Position numbers and translations under genes: made by a program
In this document: piece after piece, positions 35,591 to 37,277 of the stretch
Position numbering within the stretch: the first letter of the stretch is position 1
Layout: every line of letters starts with the position of its first letter
Source: Gemmatimonadota bacterium
GTDB taxonomy: Bacteria > Latescibacterota > UBA2968 > GCA-2709665
DNA length: 37,277 bases
Direction of reading: 5' to 3'
Assembly: GCA_028873695.1 (NCBI GenBank)
Contig: JAPPNU010000030.1
Coordinates: 1 to 37,277, forward strand
Notes under the pieces: generated by a model
What the model was told of the DNA's origin: nothing
Databases searched by the model: none
The model's input: only the letters and a program-made list of their open reading frames with translations

Positions 35591-35626
35591 TAATACGACG
35601 TATTATATCGTCATACACTGTAATAC
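35591..35626 (-). promoter_or_regulatory. Palindromic operator overlapping a TATAAT box
   Basis: TAATACG-A-CGTATTA (35591-35605) is a perfect 7-bp palindrome. On the minus strand a consensus TATAAT (35602-35607) overlaps its edge. GTAATAC recurs at 35620-35626, so two half-site types are spaced about 30 nt apart. No good -35 box is seen at 17 nt, so an activator may help. The site is placed to control the minus-strand lyase-oxidoreductase operon. The rest of 35404-35739 shows no gene. Confidence 0.45.
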
Positions 35627-35739
35627 AATACTCCGGCATCTGTGGAGAAAAAACATCGGAAGAGAAAAGCAACCGATCCAGGTGGGATGGGCTGCTTGTA
35701 GGTTATACATAAACGTCATTTGTGAAGGAGGTTTTGGTT

Positions 35740-35826
35740 ATGGGGCGGTCGATACTTGATGCCGCGTGTTGCGGATCAATTGCTCCAATCGTTGTAACCC
35801 TCTGTCTCTTAGTTGGAGTTTTCTAG
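35740..35826 (+). CDS. 28-residue hydrophobic small protein
   Basis: ATG at 35740 with AAGGAGG (35725-35731) 8 nt upstream, the best Shine-Dalgarno in the window, and TAG at 35824-35826. The peptide begins MGRSILDAACCGS and ends in a run of about 14 hydrophobic residues (IAPIVVTLCLLVGVF), long enough for one short membrane span. Two adjacent Cys are notable. It lies in the AT-richer right part and converges on the Shedu-type gene, ending 32 nt from that stop. Possible roles are a membrane peptide tied to defence or a type I-like toxin; I recognise no family. Confidence 0.5.
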   Translation: MGRSILDAACCGSIAPIVVTLCLLVGVF

Positions 35827-35858
35827 TCGCGACATCCGTCTCGTCCAGATAGCAGAAA

Positions 35859-37121
35859 TCAAAACGGCAGGTCCTCGTCCTTTAGATACACAGGAGCGGG
35901 CGGTTCTGCATGATTTGGATCCAAAAAACCCAATAGCTGCTTCAATTTCTCCAGGAGTTCGTCAAACGTAATCACATCGACGTTTTTGGAATTTCGGCGA
36001 AAGTGCTCAAATGACTTCTGGTGATCATCACCTGAAGGCATTTTTCCGATGATTAAGCAACAGTGAACAGAATACGTCTCAATGTCAGGCATCTTGCTGT
36101 TTTCCTTGAACTGTGCTATTTCGCGCTCGAACCGATATTTCTGATCGAGCGCTTGTATGATGGATCCGGATAACGCGGTTGAAGGTGTGTACACACCGTC
36201 GCGATACTCCACTTTGAGCAATTTCTCTTGAGGAGTTTTGATCTCGATGATTGCGGAATTGTTCGTCAGGCTGTTCTTGACCAAAAAATCGGTGATCTTG
36301 TCGCCCGACCCCGATATTTTTCGTCCGCCAACATAGGCTTGGTCCCTTACCTTGATGATCGGATAGCCGAATGCCAAACTCAGGATAAATGGATTCTCGT
36401 TCAAGAAATCTTGCCAGCGTTTTTCGCTGAGCTTTTCGGTGATCATTTCCTCATAACGCGCGATCAATTTCTCAAGAGTAACGAGTTCGATATCGTGCTG
36501 AAGCTTTGCGAGCCGATCAGGCTCGGTCTCGGCAATGGCTGTGACGTTCTTCTCGAATTCTCGGACCACCACTGCTTGTTCATCGTCCGACAGTGGCTCT
36601 TGGCCTTGCGCTACGGCAGTAAATAGCTTTCGCAATGGACTTCGCCCGATGGTCACCGGGACCATTGGCTCTCCGATTTTCTCTGCCAAGAGATTGTGGA
36701 TCTTGCCGTCCTTTACAGACTGTGCGGCGGTTCGGCTGGTGTTTGTGATGTTGTCTATTTCCTTTCGGGCTGTCTCGAAGTCCTTGGCGGAAATGTGGAA
36801 GAGCTTTTTTTGGTGATCAATACCGGTTTCATGCACGTTAGAAATCACGATTTCAGTGCAATCTGAGAGTTTCTCCACTGCATTGACGATGAACCTATAT
36901 TCCTTCCTCAGACCCAATCCCCAATCGTAGTCTTTGATAAACGTAGAAGGCAGCCCTTCCAAAACTCTCATTACGTCTTCTTCTGTTGAAGGGACAAGCT
37001 CAAGAGATTCGAAATCTATCAAGTCTTCATCGAAAGGAACAGTAGCACCAGAATATGGCGACAGAAACCCTTGCCCGTTAGATTCTGAAAGATTTTCAAC
37101 ATCGCCAGGAAAGACGACCAA
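35859..37121 (-). CDS. Shedu-type (DUF4263) anti-phage nuclease, 5' end probably frameshifted
   Basis: Protein of 420 residues from a TTG at 37121. The C-terminal part matches the DUF4263 nuclease of Shedu: EKRWQDFLNENPFIL (233-247), D278 in KITDFLV, E293-I-K295 in IIEIKTP, and STALSGSIIQALDQKYR. The D...ExK set is the PD-(D/E)xK metal site. The front part has EGLPSTFIKDYDWGLGLRKEYRFI. The coding-like frame goes on upstream (KYNKIRRITLANRALVV) to a TAA at 37197-37199 without a normal start codon, while an ATG at 37202-37204 follows a promoter in another frame. A one-base loss near 37198-37203 would explain this. Lower G+C than its neighbours suggests transfer. Single-gene system, so no partner is expected. 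Confidence 0.75.
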   Translation of the reverse strand: MVVFPGDVENLSESNGQGFLSPYSGATVPFDEDLIDFESLELVPSTEEDVMRVLEGLPSTFIKDYDWGLGLRKEYRFIVNAVEKLSDCTEIVISNVHETGIDHQKKLFHISAKDFETARKEIDNITNTSRTAAQSVKDGKIHNLLAEKIGEPMVPVTIGRSPLRKLFTAVAQGQEPLSDDEQAVVVREFEKNVTAIAETEPDRLAKLQHDIELVTLEKLIARYEEMITEKLSEKRWQDFLNENPFILSLAFGYPIIKVRDQAYVGGRKISGSGDKITDFLVKNSLTNNSAIIEIKTPQEKLLKVEYRDGVYTPSTALSGSIIQALDQKYRFEREIAQFKENSKMPDIETYSVHCCLIIGKMPSGDDHQKSFEHFRRNSKNVDVITFDELLEKLKQLLGFLDPNHAEPPAPVYLKDEDLPF

Positions 37122-37228
37122 AGCTCTGTTGGCAAGGGTAATGCGTCTTATTTTGTTGTATTTCGGCTGTAGAAAACCACTTCGTCCTAGCCTGAATTAT
37201 TCATAAAAAAGGTAGTTTCCAAACCCAA

Positions 37229-37275
37229 GTCATTGTATTATATTATGGTTACGCAAATAACCGTAACGCAATGAC
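37229..37275 (-). promoter_or_regulatory. Promoter inside nested inverted repeats, upstream of the Shedu-type gene
   Basis: Outer arms GTCATTG (37229-37235) and CAATGAC (37269-37275), and inner arms GTTACG (37248-37253) and CGTAAC (37262-37267), are perfect. A minus-strand TATAAT lies at 37237-37242, with a weak TTACGG -35 at 37261-37266. Transcription would start near 37230, about 26 nt before the ATG at 37204. The inner arms cover the -35, as expected for a repressor site. Confidence 0.45.
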
Positions 37276-37277
37276 AG

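Overview
The window is a GC-rich bacterial chromosome segment, above roughly 60% G+C by eye except for the last 1.6 kb. Its gene mix is lyase-like carbohydrate enzymes, Gfo/Idh/MocA oxidoreductases, a sugar isomerase/epimerase, an enolase-superfamily protein and families of short junk-like intergenic repeats. This resembles Planctomycetota or nearby candidate phyla such as Latescibacterota, Hydrogenedentota or Poribacteria. That placement is an impression from gene content, not a measured result.

Left part (1-9.0 kb), all on the minus strand, is a housekeeping block read right to left: tig, clpP, clpX, engB, a class V aminotransferase, serA and purA. It starts from a near-consensus promoter (TTGACA, 17 nt, TATCAT) upstream of tig. 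A hairpin with a short T-run separates clpX from engB, and engB overlaps the aminotransferase. Proteostasis, ribosome assembly, serine synthesis and purine synthesis are thus linked. The gaps around serA are filled with repeated sequence, including a 125-131 nt tandem duplication.

From 9.1 to 12.2 kb (minus strand) lie a COG1964/Tes-like radical SAM enzyme with extra cysteine clusters, possibly a lipid-tail coupling enzyme, and a TIM-barrel amidohydrolase. The radical SAM gene has its own terminator, its own promoter and a 280 nt leader that can form competing hairpins.

From 12.6 to 35.4 kb is a carbohydrate-breakdown island. It holds four heparinase II/III-like proteins (one fused to an FG-GAP propeller), three paralogous TIM-barrel glycosidase-like proteins, an FmdA-type amidase, an HD-domain protein, a sugar isomerase/epimerase, a mandelate racemase-like protein and two Gfo/Idh/MocA oxidoreductases. 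None of the four lyase-like proteins shows a signal peptide, and no transporter or regulator is present, so import must be encoded elsewhere. One glycosidase-like paralogue is broken by an in-frame TAA after 19 codons.

The right edge (35.4-37.3 kb) is richer in A+T. It holds a palindromic operator-like site over a TATAAT box, a 28-residue hydrophobic peptide gene with a perfect Shine-Dalgarno, and a DUF4263/Shedu-type anti-phage nuclease whose 5' end looks frameshifted and whose promoter sits inside nested inverted repeats.
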